Below are positions 44,555-53,984 of a stretch of 64,000 nucleotides of DNA, in pieces. The notes under the pieces are model-generated. The model had not been told where the DNA came from. It made no database searches and was given only the letters and a program-made list of their open reading frames with translations. Numbering within the stretch: position 1 is the stretch's first letter; each line of letters opens with the position of its first letter. The DNA is from Pedobacter suwonensis (lineage in GTDB: Bacteria > Bacteroidota > Bacteroidia > Sphingobacteriales > Sphingobacteriaceae): contig NZ_FOJM01000011.1 in NCBI RefSeq assembly GCF_900111825.1, positions 1 to 64,000 on the forward strand, given 5' to 3'. Both the position numbers and the translations under genes were made by a program.

Positions 44555-44562
44555 TAGAGAAT

Positions 44563-44656
44563 CGTCCTCTCCACTGAAGCGCAATCCCGAAAATTAAGTC
44601 GGGAGAGCGATTTTTCAACATAGCTAAAATATTTCTTCGCTACGGTTGAAAGGACG
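44563..44656. repeat. CGTCCT...AGGACG element, copy H (94 bp)
   Basis: A variant of the CGTCA/TGACG element with ends CGTCCTCTC and AGGACG. It shares the CTGAAGCGCA and ATTTCTTCGCTACGGTTGAAA phrases with other copies. An internal TCCCGA/TCGGGA hairpin (44585-44604), followed shortly by ATTTTT, may also serve as the terminator of the fucosidase gene. Confidence 0.5.
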
Positions 44657-44779
44657 AATCCACGAAAAACAAATCATTATTTTTTTTATTTTTCCGTAAC
44701 TGAGCCAGAACTATGATTATCCTGATTACTGTGACACCCTGGCAAAAATTATTTAACAATTGTAAAATAGTGGCGCGAC

Positions 44780-44811
44780 TTTATAATTATCCTTAAATTG
44801 CATTACTTTCG
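44780..44811 (+). promoter_or_regulatory. Candidate bshC promoter
   Basis: TTTA (44780-44783), a 20-nt spacer, then TACTTTCG (44804-44811); each box has one mismatch to the consensus. Transcription would start at or next to the ATG at 44818. Confidence 0.45.
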
Positions 44812-44817
44812 CAAATC

Positions 44818-46404
44818 ATGCAGGCAAAATATATTTCCTATCAGGAAACCGGATCATTTTCAAAACTGGTTTTAGATTATATTAACGACGAAGAACAGCT
44901 GAAATCTTTTTACAGTTACCGCCCGGATATGGAGGGTTTAGCCCATGCAATTGAACACAGAAATTTCCATGGAAACCGGACTACTTTAGTTCAGGTTCTG
45001 CAAGATCAATACCGGCATTTAAAGCCCAATAAATCGGTTACCAAAAATATAGAGCTTTTAGCGCTTGATAATACCTTTACGGTAACGACCGGTCACCAGT
45101 TAAATTTATTTACCGGTCCGCTTTATTTTATTTACAAAATCGTAACGGCCATCAACTTAGCTATTGAGCTGAAAATGGCCCATCCCGAAAAAAACTTTGT
45201 CCCGGTTTATTGGATGGCTACCGAGGATCATGATTTTGATGAGATCAATCACGTTAATGTGGATGAGAAACATATCAGCTGGATCCAGAAAACCAATGGT
45301 GCTACCGGAAGATTAAGTACCAAAACAGTTGCCGCAGCAGTAACCGCATATAAAGGATACCTTGGTATCTCAAAAAATGGAAAACGGATTGCCAAACTGG
45401 TAGAACAGGCTTATTTGCAACATGATAATTTAGCCGATGCTACCCGGTTTTTAGTGAATAACTTATTCGAGAAATATGGCCTGGTGATTGTAAATGCAGA
45501 TGACGCTCAATTAAAAAAGCAGTTTGCGAATATTATTACCGAAGATATTATTCAGCATAATAGTGCGAAAAATATAGATAACAGCTCTAAAAATCTCGAA
45601 GAACTGGGTTATAAAACACAGGTTAACGGTCGGGACATTAATTTCTTTTACCTGATTGATAACCTCCGCGAACGCCTAATTTTTGAAGATGGTAAATATA
45701 TTGTCAACCATACCGAAATCAGCTTTACCGAAGCTGAATTAAAAGACGAAATCGAATCTCATCCTGAACGGTTTAGCCCTAATGTGGTGATGCGCCCCAT
45801 GTACCAGGAAGTGATTTTACCTAATATTGCCTATATTGGAGGGGGTGCTGAAGTATCTTACTGGATGCAGCTGAAAGCAAATTTCGACTATTATCAGGTA
45901 GATTTCCCGGTATTATTGCTACGCAATTCTGCTTTACTGATCGACAAACGCAGTGCTGAAAACCTGTACAGACTGGGGTTCTCATTAGAAGATATTTTCC
46001 TTCCCGCAGAAGAACTGAAGAACATCTGGGTAAAGCGGAATACAACTGCCGAGCTCAGTTTAGCCGATGAAACCCGCGCAATTAACAGCATTTTCGACCA
46101 AATTAAGTTAAATGCCTATAAAATAGATAAAACCCTCTCTGTTTCTGCAGATACGGCAAAACAAAGAGCCAACCGTTTGTTAGCAAACCTGGAAAAGAAA
46201 CTATTCAGGGCAGAAAAAAGAAAACATGAAACAGCTTTGCAGCAGATTGATAACGTAAAGAAGAGACTATTCCCAAACGGCACATTGCAGGAAAGGATTT
46301 TGAATATTGCACCCATGTATGTTAATTATGGAGAAGATTTTCTATCATCTTGCGTAGAGAATTTTGAGCCATTAGGCGGTGACTTTACGGTTTTGTTGCC
46401 ATAA
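44818..46404 (+). CDS. bshC: Bacillithiol biosynthesis cysteine-adding enzyme
   Basis: BshC adds cysteine to GlcN-malate, the last step of bacillithiol synthesis; cytosolic. The length of 528 aa is typical. Family blocks are TTGHQLNLFTGPLYFIYKI (91-109) and YWMATEDHDFDEINHV (131-146) in the Rossmann-like core, followed by the coiled-coil dimerisation part (about 440-490) and the closing segment ERILNIAPMYVNYGEDFL. BshA and BshB genes are not in the window, as is common in Bacteroidota. The protein begins directly at the predicted transcript start. Confidence 0.95.
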   Translation: MQAKYISYQETGSFSKLVLDYINDEEQLKSFYSYRPDMEGLAHAIEHRNFHGNRTTLVQVLQDQYRHLKPNKSVTKNIELLALDNTFTVTTGHQLNLFTGPLYFIYKIVTAINLAIELKMAHPEKNFVPVYWMATEDHDFDEINHVNVDEKHISWIQKTNGATGRLSTKTVAAAVTAYKGYLGISKNGKRIAKLVEQAYLQHDNLADATRFLVNNLFEKYGLVIVNADDAQLKKQFANIITEDIIQHNSAKNIDNSSKNLEELGYKTQVNGRDINFFYLIDNLRERLIFEDGKYIVNHTEISFTEAELKDEIESHPERFSPNVVMRPMYQEVILPNIAYIGGGAEVSYWMQLKANFDYYQVDFPVLLLRNSALLIDKRSAENLYRLGFSLEDIFLPAEELKNIWVKRNTTAELSLADETRAINSIFDQIKLNAYKIDKTLSVSADTAKQRANRLLANLEKKLFRAEKRKHETALQQIDNVKKRLFPNGTLQERILNIAPMYVNYGEDFLSSCVENFEPLGGDFTVLLP

Positions 46405-46419
46405 TTTATTTTTTAGATC

Positions 46420-46477
46420 CGTCATGCTGAACTTGTTTCAGCATCTATTGAGACCCTGAAATAAATTCAGGGTGACG
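46420..46477. repeat. CGTCA...TGACG element, copy C (58 bp)
   Basis: Two small hairpins (TGCTGAA...TTCAGCA and CCCTGAA...TTCAGGG) between CGTCA and TGACG ends. It fills most of the 87-bp gap between bshC and the dehydrogenase gene and might end or stabilise the bshC transcript. Confidence 0.7.
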
Positions 46478-46491
46478 ACAAATATTACTAA

Positions 46492-47577
46492 ATGAACTTC
46501 ATCACTTTTACTGAAACCAACCTACGAACCTTTACCTATCATGTTTTCAAAAAAATGGGCTGTTCAGATGAACATGCAGGTTTAGCAACCGATGTTTTAG
46601 TCCGCTCAGATTTACGCGGAATTGACTCGCATGGCGTTGCGCGCTTAAGTGGCTACGTACGCCTGTGGGAAAAGAAACGAATTAATGCTACTCCAAACAT
46701 TAAAATTGTTCATGAAACCCCTACTACTGTAACAATAGATGGCGACGCCGGGCTAGGATTGGTGGTGGCGCCCTTTGCCATGCAGGTTGCTATCGAAAAA
46801 GCAGAAAAGTATGGTAGCGGCTGGGTATCAGTTAAAAATTCCAATCACTTCGGCATAGCAGGTTACCATGCCTTAATGGCGGTAGAAAAAGACATGATCG
46901 GTATCAGCATGACTAATGCAAGCCCTTTGGTTGCACCTACTTATGCCAACGAACGTTTACTGGGTACTAATCCCATGTGTTATGCTTTCCCCGCAGGTAA
47001 ATACCCACCAGTAGTGGTAGATATGGCGACTGCAGCTGCAGCTAACGGTAAACTGGAAATTGCACAGCGCGCCAACAAAAGTATCCCGGATGGTTGGGTT
47101 CAGGATAAAAATGGGGAAAACTCTACCGACCCTAACGAATTAAAAAACGGTGGTTCGCTTCTTCCTTTAGGGAGCGATAAAGACCACGGAAGCCATAAAG
47201 GTTATGGATTGAGTGCAACGGTCGATATTTTATCGGCGGTATTATCCGGGGCAAATTATGGTCCATGGGTACCTCCTTTTGTAGCATTCCTGGAACCCTC
47301 TGCGAATCCGGTTGGTGAAGGACTTGGCCACTTTTTAGGTGCTATGCGTGTAGATGGTTTCAGACCAGCTGCAGACTTTAAAAATCACCTGGATAATTGG
47401 ATAGAACGCTTTAAAAGTGCAAAAACAGTAGATCCCAACAAACAGGTTATTATACCAGGAGAGCCTGAGCACGAATTTGAACAAGAAAGAAAAATCAGCG
47501 GCATTCCGATCATTGACGTAGTGGTAAAAGACCTGAATGAGTTAGCTATAAAATTGGGTTTAGCAGAATTGAAATAA
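46492..47577 (+). CDS. Type-2 malate/L-lactate dehydrogenase family oxidoreductase
   Basis: NAD(P)-dependent oxidoreductase of the Ldh/YlbC/AllD family, 361 aa, whose members act on malate, L-lactate, ureidoglycolate or 2,3-diketogulonate. Visible blocks are VLVRSDLRGIDSHGVARL (with the conserved His), VKNSNHFGIAGYHAL, GTNPMCYAFPAG, VVDMATAAAANGKLEIA and GSDKDHGSHKGYGLS. The exact substrate cannot be told. It follows bshC on the plus strand with the repeat element between. Confidence 0.88.
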   Translation: MNFITFTETNLRTFTYHVFKKMGCSDEHAGLATDVLVRSDLRGIDSHGVARLSGYVRLWEKKRINATPNIKIVHETPTTVTIDGDAGLGLVVAPFAMQVAIEKAEKYGSGWVSVKNSNHFGIAGYHALMAVEKDMIGISMTNASPLVAPTYANERLLGTNPMCYAFPAGKYPPVVVDMATAAAANGKLEIAQRANKSIPDGWVQDKNGENSTDPNELKNGGSLLPLGSDKDHGSHKGYGLSATVDILSAVLSGANYGPWVPPFVAFLEPSANPVGEGLGHFLGAMRVDGFRPAADFKNHLDNWIERFKSAKTVDPNKQVIIPGEPEHEFEQERKISGIPIIDVVVKDLNELAIKLGLAELK

Positions 47578-47714
47578 TTGATTTTTGTTTAACCGCAAGG
47601 GACTTTTTGCGATCGTTGAGTTAGAAACTCAATCTTATTCAACATCCGTAGGAGACGCTACGCTTAACTCTACGAACAGAAGCACAGAAGCACTCCAGAA
47701 GCACTCAAAAAATA

Positions 47715-47751
47715 GTCATCTCGACTGAAGTGCAGCGCAGTGGAGAGATCT
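47715..47751. repeat. Half copy of the CGTCA-type element (copy E)
   Basis: GTCATCTCGACTGAAG...GGAGAGATCT closely matches the left half of copy A (1466-1504). The right half with TGACG is missing. Confidence 0.6.
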
Positions 47752-47867
47752 TCATTAGCACACGATCTGTTTAGCGTTCCATGGGGCTATACGGATTGAA
47801 TAATAGAAAAGAGTCCGTATCAAAATAATAAATCTGGAAATAGTAAAAGAATTAAATTGGGCGTTGT

Positions 47868-47965
47868 CGTCATGCTCAGCTTGACTGGGCATCTTAATGC
47901 TTTGATAGGGATCAATTTAATTGCCTTTTTATCGTATTAAGGTTCCCGTTTTCACAGGAATGACG
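47868..47965. repeat. CGTCAT...ATGACG element, copy D (98 bp)
   Basis: The left end is CGTCATGCTCAGCTTGACTG and the right end TTCACAGGAATGACG. The size is close to copies A (95 bp) and H (94 bp), while the interior differs. Confidence 0.6.
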
Positions 47966-48122
47966 AACTGTCAAAATATAATGCCGGCAAACGAATCTCC
48001 AAAATCAATGCCGGAACAGCCTTGGTTCGTAATCATAAAGATTAAAACTGCAGCAATATCCACCAACCTTAGAGGTACTATGCTTAACTCTACGGATAGG
48101 ATCCGGTTAAAAATCTGCGCAT

Positions 48123-48155
48123 AAAAAAGCCGCAGATTTAACCAGAATCTGCAGC
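48123..48155 (-). terminator. Intrinsic terminator of the second SusCD locus
   Basis: On the minus strand GCTGCAGATT (48155-48146) pairs with AATCTGCGGC (48138-48129), one mismatch, followed by TTTTTTAT. It lies about 50 bp after the GH3 stop codon. Confidence 0.85.
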
Positions 48156-48203
48156 AACTATTTCCTTGATATGGTTTATGCCTTAACCATCAGCCTAGCT
48201 TCT

Positions 48204-50876
48204 TTATGGCTTAACGCTCAAATTATCTTTTAAATAAAGTGCTTTACTTGATGATCCGATCATTATTCTATATTCCCCAGGCGCTACTTCCCATTCATTT
48301 TTTATATTAAGTGTTTGAAGTACAGCTTTATCCAGCTTAAATGAAATATACTTGCTTTCGCCAACTTTTAAATGCACTCTTTTGAAACCTCTTAAAGCCA
48401 GAACGGGCTGGGCTAATTTGCTGATCAGCGGCCTCATATAAAGTTGTACCACTTCTTCACCATCGTAATTACCTGTATTTTTTAACTCGAAACTTACGGT
48501 AGCAGTTTCATTTTTAGCTATACTTTTACGGTCGAACTTTAAATTTTGATAAGAAAAGCTGGTATAACTCAGTCCATATCCAAATGGGAAGAGCGGCTCG
48601 CCACTTAAATTATTATAATCATCGCCTCTACCGGTAGGCTTGTGATTATAAACCAATGGCAATTGCGATTCATCAACCGGGTAAGTAATTGGAAGTTTAC
48701 CAGATGGACTTACCTTGCCGAGCAATACCGCTGCAATGGCGCTGCCGCCAGCCTCGCCAGGATACCAAACATTTAAAACTGCGCTTACTTTATTTAACCA
48801 GGACTGCATATTAATGGCGCTTCCACCAGTTAATACCACGATAACAGGTTTTCCTGTTTTTACGATTTCTTCCAACAATAATTCCTGGTTGCCGGGCAGA
48901 TTGAGCATTGCCCGATCTAAAAACTCGCCTTCTTTTATTCCGGCCACAAATACGATTACATCACTATTTTTTGCCGCAGCCACAGCAGCTGCTATTTCAT
49001 TTGATTTTTTGATATTGTAATCCCAAATCAGTTTGATTTTACCATTGCCTTTAGGTTCAAAAAATTCGATCCGGATGGCATATTCTTTATTTTTTTCGAA
49101 ATGAAAAGGAATTGTCTTCGTACTAAAGGACTTTTTGTCCCAGTTGTCGATCAATAATTGATTATCAAGATATAACCGGTAACCATCATTACCTTCCAAT
49201 CCGATATTAATATCTGCATTTTGTGGCACTTTAATTTTACCATCCCACCTTACCGAATAATCATCCAGTTGGAGCTGTTGATCAGGTGGGTATAATGTCC
49301 AACTGAAATTAACTACCTTATCATTAATTTCTTTAACTGCTTTTCCAGAGAGCAGAAGTCCTTTGTAATAAGTCCCTGTTAATCCTGTTTTCCCATTCGT
49401 GGAAAGAAACTGGCTATCAACTGGAAGATAAGAATGTAGTTCTCTGCTGCTGCCTTTTAAATAATTAACCTGAACATCATTAGATACTGCGCTTTTCAGG
49501 CCATCCAGTATATTGATCTTATGGTTTCCTGTGCCGCTGTAGCCACCCAATCTGGCTTCGATCGCATCCTCCCCAAGGAGCAGAATTCGCTTTGCACTTC
49601 TTAATGGAAGCGTGTTATCATCATTTTTTAAAAGCACGAAAGATTTTAAAGCGGCTTCTTCAGCTAACTGATGATTACTTTGATCGCTCAACATCTTTTC
49701 AGCAATGCTTTCATCTACGTAAGGCTGTTCAAAAAGCCCCAGTTCGAATTTGGCCTTCAACACCCTTGTTAAGGCATCATCTATTCTCGATTTGGGAATA
49801 CTGCCATCTAAAAACGCGGGTAAAAAAAGTTTGTAATGGTTATAATCTACCTGAAAAATTACATCAAGGCCTGCATTAATAGATTGTGCCGTGGCATCTT
49901 TATAATCTTTGGCCGTAAAATGCAATACATTGGCACCTCCAACGGCACCTGCATCAGAAATAACGAACCCTTTAAAGCCCCATTCCGATTTTAGCTTATT
50001 AGTGAGCAACCACTTATTGGAAGTTGCAGACCTACCGAAAACGCTGTTGTAAGAGGTCATTAATGAACGGATGCCTACATTTTTAACGCCGTCTTTAAAT
50101 GCCGGAAAGTGTATTTCTTCCAGAAAATGTTTGTCCATTTCTATTGGATAACTATCACGGCCACCATCTCCTACATTAGCAATAAAATGCTTTGGCGTAA
50201 CAATAATATTCTGTTTTTCTATGGCGTTCATAAAAGCATGACCAAGAGCGGTGGTTAGATAAGAGTCTTCTCCATAGGTTTCTTCAACCCTGCCCCACCT
50301 TACATCTGTAGCCATGTTGATTACGGGTGCCAAAAGATCTCTCAAGCCACGCGTCCTGGCTTCACTACCAATAGCTGTACCGATCCGGCCCACCAAACCA
50401 GTATCAAAAGTTGCAGCCAAACCAATTGATTGGGGAAAAGCAGTAGCGCCCTGCCTGACCAAACCATGCAAAGCCTCATCGAACGGGATAATTGGAATGC
50501 CCAAACGCGTTTCTTCAACAAAAAATTTTTGTATCTTATTAATTTTTTTTGCCAGGGATAGTCCGTCTTCAGCGGTATTGTAAGTTAACATCTGTTGCGC
50601 ATTGCCGGTTCCCTGCGCAGCCGCACTTACCTGTAAACCAAAAATACCATGCCTAAATTTATCTTTATTCTGTTCGGTTACATCGCCAGGAATCATAAAT
50701 AACTGCCAAAATTTTTCTTCAGGAGTCATTCTCGAAATCAGGTCCTTTACCCTTAAATCGACGCTTAACTTTGGATTTTTATAGGGAAAAAATTGGCTTT
50801 TCTTCACCTGGGCAAAAAGGCTGCTGCATAAAAACAATGCAGGCCACAAGCATAAGTATCTTCTTTGCTTCAACAT
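48204..50876 (-). CDS. Exported GH3 beta-glycosidase with inserted PA14 domain
   Basis: GH3 family enzyme (beta-glucosidase or beta-xylosidase type), 890 aa, with signal peptide (CLWPALFLCSSLFAQ). The nucleophile is Asp308 (GFVISDAGAV), and KHFIANVGDGGRDS carries the conserved KHF. The second domain (AAEEAALKSFVLLKNDDNTLPL) is interrupted by a PA14 domain (about 500-640: LTGTYYKGLLLSG..., GNDGYRLYLDNQLLIDNW), which in other GH3 enzymes shapes substrate choice. A fibronectin-like domain closes the protein. Its ATG overlaps the last base of the GH29 stop codon, so it is translationally coupled to the fucosidase. Confidence 0.93.
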   Translation of the reverse strand: MLKQRRYLCLWPALFLCSSLFAQVKKSQFFPYKNPKLSVDLRVKDLISRMTPEEKFWQLFMIPGDVTEQNKDKFRHGIFGLQVSAAAQGTGNAQQMLTYNTAEDGLSLAKKINKIQKFFVEETRLGIPIIPFDEALHGLVRQGATAFPQSIGLAATFDTGLVGRIGTAIGSEARTRGLRDLLAPVINMATDVRWGRVEETYGEDSYLTTALGHAFMNAIEKQNIIVTPKHFIANVGDGGRDSYPIEMDKHFLEEIHFPAFKDGVKNVGIRSLMTSYNSVFGRSATSNKWLLTNKLKSEWGFKGFVISDAGAVGGANVLHFTAKDYKDATAQSINAGLDVIFQVDYNHYKLFLPAFLDGSIPKSRIDDALTRVLKAKFELGLFEQPYVDESIAEKMLSDQSNHQLAEEAALKSFVLLKNDDNTLPLRSAKRILLLGEDAIEARLGGYSGTGNHKINILDGLKSAVSNDVQVNYLKGSSRELHSYLPVDSQFLSTNGKTGLTGTYYKGLLLSGKAVKEINDKVVNFSWTLYPPDQQLQLDDYSVRWDGKIKVPQNADINIGLEGNDGYRLYLDNQLLIDNWDKKSFSTKTIPFHFEKNKEYAIRIEFFEPKGNGKIKLIWDYNIKKSNEIAAAVAAAKNSDVIVFVAGIKEGEFLDRAMLNLPGNQELLLEEIVKTGKPVIVVLTGGSAINMQSWLNKVSAVLNVWYPGEAGGSAIAAVLLGKVSPSGKLPITYPVDESQLPLVYNHKPTGRGDDYNNLSGEPLFPFGYGLSYTSFSYQNLKFDRKSIAKNETATVSFELKNTGNYDGEEVVQLYMRPLISKLAQPVLALRGFKRVHLKVGESKYISFKLDKAVLQTLNIKNEWEVAPGEYRIMIGSSSKALYLKDNLSVKP

Positions 50877-52303
50877 TACTGGTTGGTTTCAGGCGTAAAA
50901 GAGAAAGTTAATGCAATTTTCTCATCAGTGTTTGGAAGATCAAAATGTACTCTGCCATCTATGAACTTCCATTTTACTTTTTGCTTATTGCTTAATAAGG
51001 TAATGGTTGTCCCTTTTTTGGGGATGCTACCCTTCCAGGAAATTTCTTTAGGTGCAGTACCATTCAATAGCGTGATGCCATAGATGGTTTTGCCATCTTT
51101 ACTTTGGGTAAACCAGTTTTGCCCGTCATGGTAGTTTTTGGTACTCCGTGTTCCATAAATGGCTGTACCATTTTTTGAAGTCCACATCCCAATTTCTTCT
51201 AATTTTTTAATCACATCGTCAGGCAACGTCCCATCGGCCTTAGGTCCAACGCCCAAAAGCAAACTTCCGCCTTTAGCCACTATTTCTACCAGTTTATGAA
51301 CCACTTCTCTTGCAGATTTATACTGATCGTTAGGTACAAAACCCCAGGCTCCGCCTAATGTCATGCAGCTTTCCCATGGATAATCCAATTGTTTTTCAGG
51401 GATTTTCTGCTCAGGCGTCTGGTAGTTTTCAAACTGACCATGTACTGTTCTGTCAACCACAATCAAACCAGGTTGCACTTTTCTGGCATCAGCTGCAATT
51501 TTAGGCATATCAATATCCTGGCTCCATTCCGGAATCGGCGCACCCCATGAAAGTACCTCATCATTTACGCTGGACCGAGGGCGAACCCACCCGCCATCTA
51601 ACCATAAAATATCGATACTTCCGTAATTGTTCATTAATTCGTTGATCTGGTTCTGCGTATAGCTTTTGAACATGTTCCAACGCCATGGATTCTTTCTGAT
51701 ATCGTAATTGTTATTTCTATTTGCTGTAGCGTATTTATCCCACCAATAATATTGAGAATGCCAGTCGGGTTTTGAAAAATAAGCACCGATCATGAAATTC
51801 TGCTTACGGAAAGCGTCGAATACATATTTGGCCACGTCTTTTTTAGGATTATTGGCAAATGGACCTTTTGCAATGCTGTAATCGCTTTCCTTAGTATCGA
51901 ACATCGCGAAGCCATCATGATGTTTGGTGGTAAAAACCAGGTACTTCATTCCCGCATCTTTACCTGCCTTTGCCCACTGCTCGGGGTTAAATGCTGTTGG
52001 ATTAAACTTCTCACTTAATCCCCAATACCATTTTTTATAATCATCGTATTTCATGGTACTGTCTCTTTCAATCCAGTCTTCCGAACAGATTGACCAGGAT
52101 TCGATAATTCCCGGAACTGCATATATGCCCCAATGGATAATCATGCCAAACTTTTTGTCTTGCCAGTGTTCCAGTTTCTTTTTTACTAAGGAGTCAAATG
52201 GTGCCTCATATTGTGTGGACTGGGGCATGATGTCATTCTGTTGGCTAAAAGAATTATTAGTATAAAATATAAAACAGAAAAAAAGGATAGATTTGAATTT
52301 CAT
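50876..52303 (-). CDS. Exported alpha-L-fucosidase (GH29)
   Basis: GH29 enzyme, 475 aa, with signal peptide (SILFFCFIFYTNNSFSQ). Barrel blocks are MIIHWGIYAVPG, VFTTKHHDGFAMFDTKES and the nucleophile Asp236 in IDILWLDGGW; GGSLLLGVGPKADGTLP ends the barrel, and one C-terminal beta-sandwich follows. It lies between susD (72 bp, with a terminator-like hairpin) and GH3 (1-bp overlap). Together with GH3 it should release terminal fucose and then beta-linked sugars from an imported or surface-bound glycan. Confidence 0.93.
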   Translation of the reverse strand: MKFKSILFFCFIFYTNNSFSQQNDIMPQSTQYEAPFDSLVKKKLEHWQDKKFGMIIHWGIYAVPGIIESWSICSEDWIERDSTMKYDDYKKWYWGLSEKFNPTAFNPEQWAKAGKDAGMKYLVFTTKHHDGFAMFDTKESDYSIAKGPFANNPKKDVAKYVFDAFRKQNFMIGAYFSKPDWHSQYYWWDKYATANRNNNYDIRKNPWRWNMFKSYTQNQINELMNNYGSIDILWLDGGWVRPRSSVNDEVLSWGAPIPEWSQDIDMPKIAADARKVQPGLIVVDRTVHGQFENYQTPEQKIPEKQLDYPWESCMTLGGAWGFVPNDQYKSAREVVHKLVEIVAKGGSLLLGVGPKADGTLPDDVIKKLEEIGMWTSKNGTAIYGTRSTKNYHDGQNWFTQSKDGKTIYGITLLNGTAPKEISWKGSIPKKGTTITLLSNKQKVKWKFIDGRVHFDLPNTDEKIALTFSFTPETNQ

Positions 52304-52326
52304 GAGGATATGATTATATAGTTGAC

Positions 52327-52357
52327 AAAAAAGGGCAGGAAATTTCCTACCCTTTTT
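52327..52357 (-). terminator. Terminator-like hairpin between susD and GH29
   Basis: On the minus strand a nearly perfect hairpin (AAAAAGGG, one mismatch, AGGAAA paired with TTTCCT and CCCTTTTT) ends in TTTTTTG. It lies inside the operon, 19 bp after the susD stop and 24 bp before the GH29 start. I infer partial termination or a 3'-end stabiliser for susCD mRNA. Confidence 0.7.
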
Positions 52358-52375
52358 AAAAAGAATAATTATTTT

Positions 52376-53959
52376 TTAGTTGATATCCCAAAATAACTTG
52401 GTAGTTAATTTATCTTTCGACGCAACAGCGCTGTAGTTTGCAGCATTAAAAGAAATTTCCTGTGCAGGGTATACCCACCTGAATGGAGGCTGTTTTTGTT
52501 GACTTGAATTATCAACCTGATAGGTTAAAACTGGTAAATCTAACCTTCTCAACTCCGCCCATCCTTCAATAGGTTCGATTACATTGTAATGCAGCCATTT
52601 TTGATCTGCGATTAAGCCTAACTTTAATGCATTAGAACCTGCCCAGGCAATAGCTGGCTGTGCTATGTAAAGGTTTATTTCAGTATCACTAGTTGGAGCC
52701 AAAGTTCCTGCAGTGTTATCATTGCTTAACGTTCTAACCCAGTAATAGAAATTAATTGATTGCTTAATGCCTGCTTCATAAGTTGATTTTGCCAAAGCAT
52801 CATTATTTGATTTTAAATAATATTCTGAAAGTAAAAAGTTTACTTCTGCCGCAGTAATTAATACACCTGGAAAAAATTGATTTCGACTAACAGTAGAACG
52901 GTTATAAATTGAGATTGTACCTCCATTAATTAATGTAGTTTGTGCCGTGGCGTCTAATGACTGATCTAAGCCGTTATATACTCCAGCTGCATTTAAACCT
53001 GGCTCAAACAATGCTCTTAAACGTGGATCGGCGTTGGTTTTCATGTGGTCAATCATTCTTTTTCCGGCAATATTTCCATTCCAATCTTCTAAACCGGTTT
53101 GAAAACCCTTTGCATTAATATCGCTGGCGAGATCTTTAACTTTTAAGAGAATATTATCATCATTTACTAGCGATAGCGGATATTTCGTAGGATTTGCAAG
53201 GATAGAAGCAATTTCCGAATTAGAACGGGCTGAAAGGCTACCTACTGCAGAAATCCGGGTTAATATCCGAAGGCGTAACGAATTACAGTACTTTTGCCAT
53301 AAAACAATATTTCCTTTATTAATTAGATCTTGTGTTTTAAAAGCTGCTAACGGGGCTCCTGAAACTGAGATAGTTGATAAATCATCGGAGAATTTCTTCA
53401 AATCATCTAGCATAGTTAAGTAAATACTTTCTGCACTTTGATATTTGGCATAGGATGTACTGTAATCACCACCGTTAGAGCTAAGCTTTCCCGCATCTGC
53501 CCATGGAATATCACCATGCAAATCCAAAACTTTTTGAGTATGATCATAAAAGTAAATTGCTGCTGTTATCATAAAGATACGATTGTCTGCTTGTTCAGCA
53601 GGTGTTGACGCATTGTAAATTTTTTGAAGTTCTCTATATTGAGCCAAAAAATTATAATAATTTGACCACCTATCATTCACGCCACCAGAAGGCGGAACAT
53701 ACTGACCAATTGCATTCGCCCAACCCACCGCTTGGGTATACTGATTAACCGAGGTTCGCTGTACCACAAAATAATTCCAGTAACTAGGCACCACATATTC
53801 ACGGTTGGTATAAATTAATCCGGCAAATTGCTTGGCTACTGTTGATGTTGTTACCTTTGACGGATCTCTGTAAGCGTCTCCAAATTCGGATTTTTTACAT
53901 GATGTGATAACTAAGGCTGAGCATAAAGTTATCGCAATATTTGATAATATCTTTTTCAT
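52376..53959 (-). CDS. SusD/RagB-family outer-membrane lipoprotein (fucoside locus)
   Basis: Surface glycan-binding lipoprotein, 527 aa, partner of the SusC upstream (25 bp gap). Lipoprotein signal with ALVITSC (lipidation at about Cys20). Features of the SusD-like superfamily are helices such as YYNFLAQYRELQKIYNAS and IFMITAAIYFYDHTQKVLDLHGDIPWADAG, and a C-terminal INLYIAQPAIAWAG...EGWAELRRLD block. The ligand is inferred from the adjacent fucosidase and GH3 genes. Confidence 0.92.
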   Translation of the reverse strand: MKKILSNIAITLCSALVITSCKKSEFGDAYRDPSKVTTSTVAKQFAGLIYTNREYVVPSYWNYFVVQRTSVNQYTQAVGWANAIGQYVPPSGGVNDRWSNYYNFLAQYRELQKIYNASTPAEQADNRIFMITAAIYFYDHTQKVLDLHGDIPWADAGKLSSNGGDYSTSYAKYQSAESIYLTMLDDLKKFSDDLSTISVSGAPLAAFKTQDLINKGNIVLWQKYCNSLRLRILTRISAVGSLSARSNSEIASILANPTKYPLSLVNDDNILLKVKDLASDINAKGFQTGLEDWNGNIAGKRMIDHMKTNADPRLRALFEPGLNAAGVYNGLDQSLDATAQTTLINGGTISIYNRSTVSRNQFFPGVLITAAEVNFLLSEYYLKSNNDALAKSTYEAGIKQSINFYYWVRTLSNDNTAGTLAPTSDTEINLYIAQPAIAWAGSNALKLGLIADQKWLHYNVIEPIEGWAELRRLDLPVLTYQVDNSSQQKQPPFRWVYPAQEISFNAANYSAVASKDKLTTKLFWDIN

Positions 53960-53984
53960 TTTAATTTCTTTAAAATACCATTGA

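Larger units (their letters stand above)
47578..48203. other. Repeat-rich intergenic region upstream of the GH3 end
   Basis: About 625 bp without a gene. It has a half copy of the type-A element (47715-47751), a complete copy D (47868-47965), two diverged copies of a CTTAACTCTACG phrase (about 47661-47676 and 48081-48096), and the terminator of the second SusCD locus (48123-48155). Confidence 0.6.
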
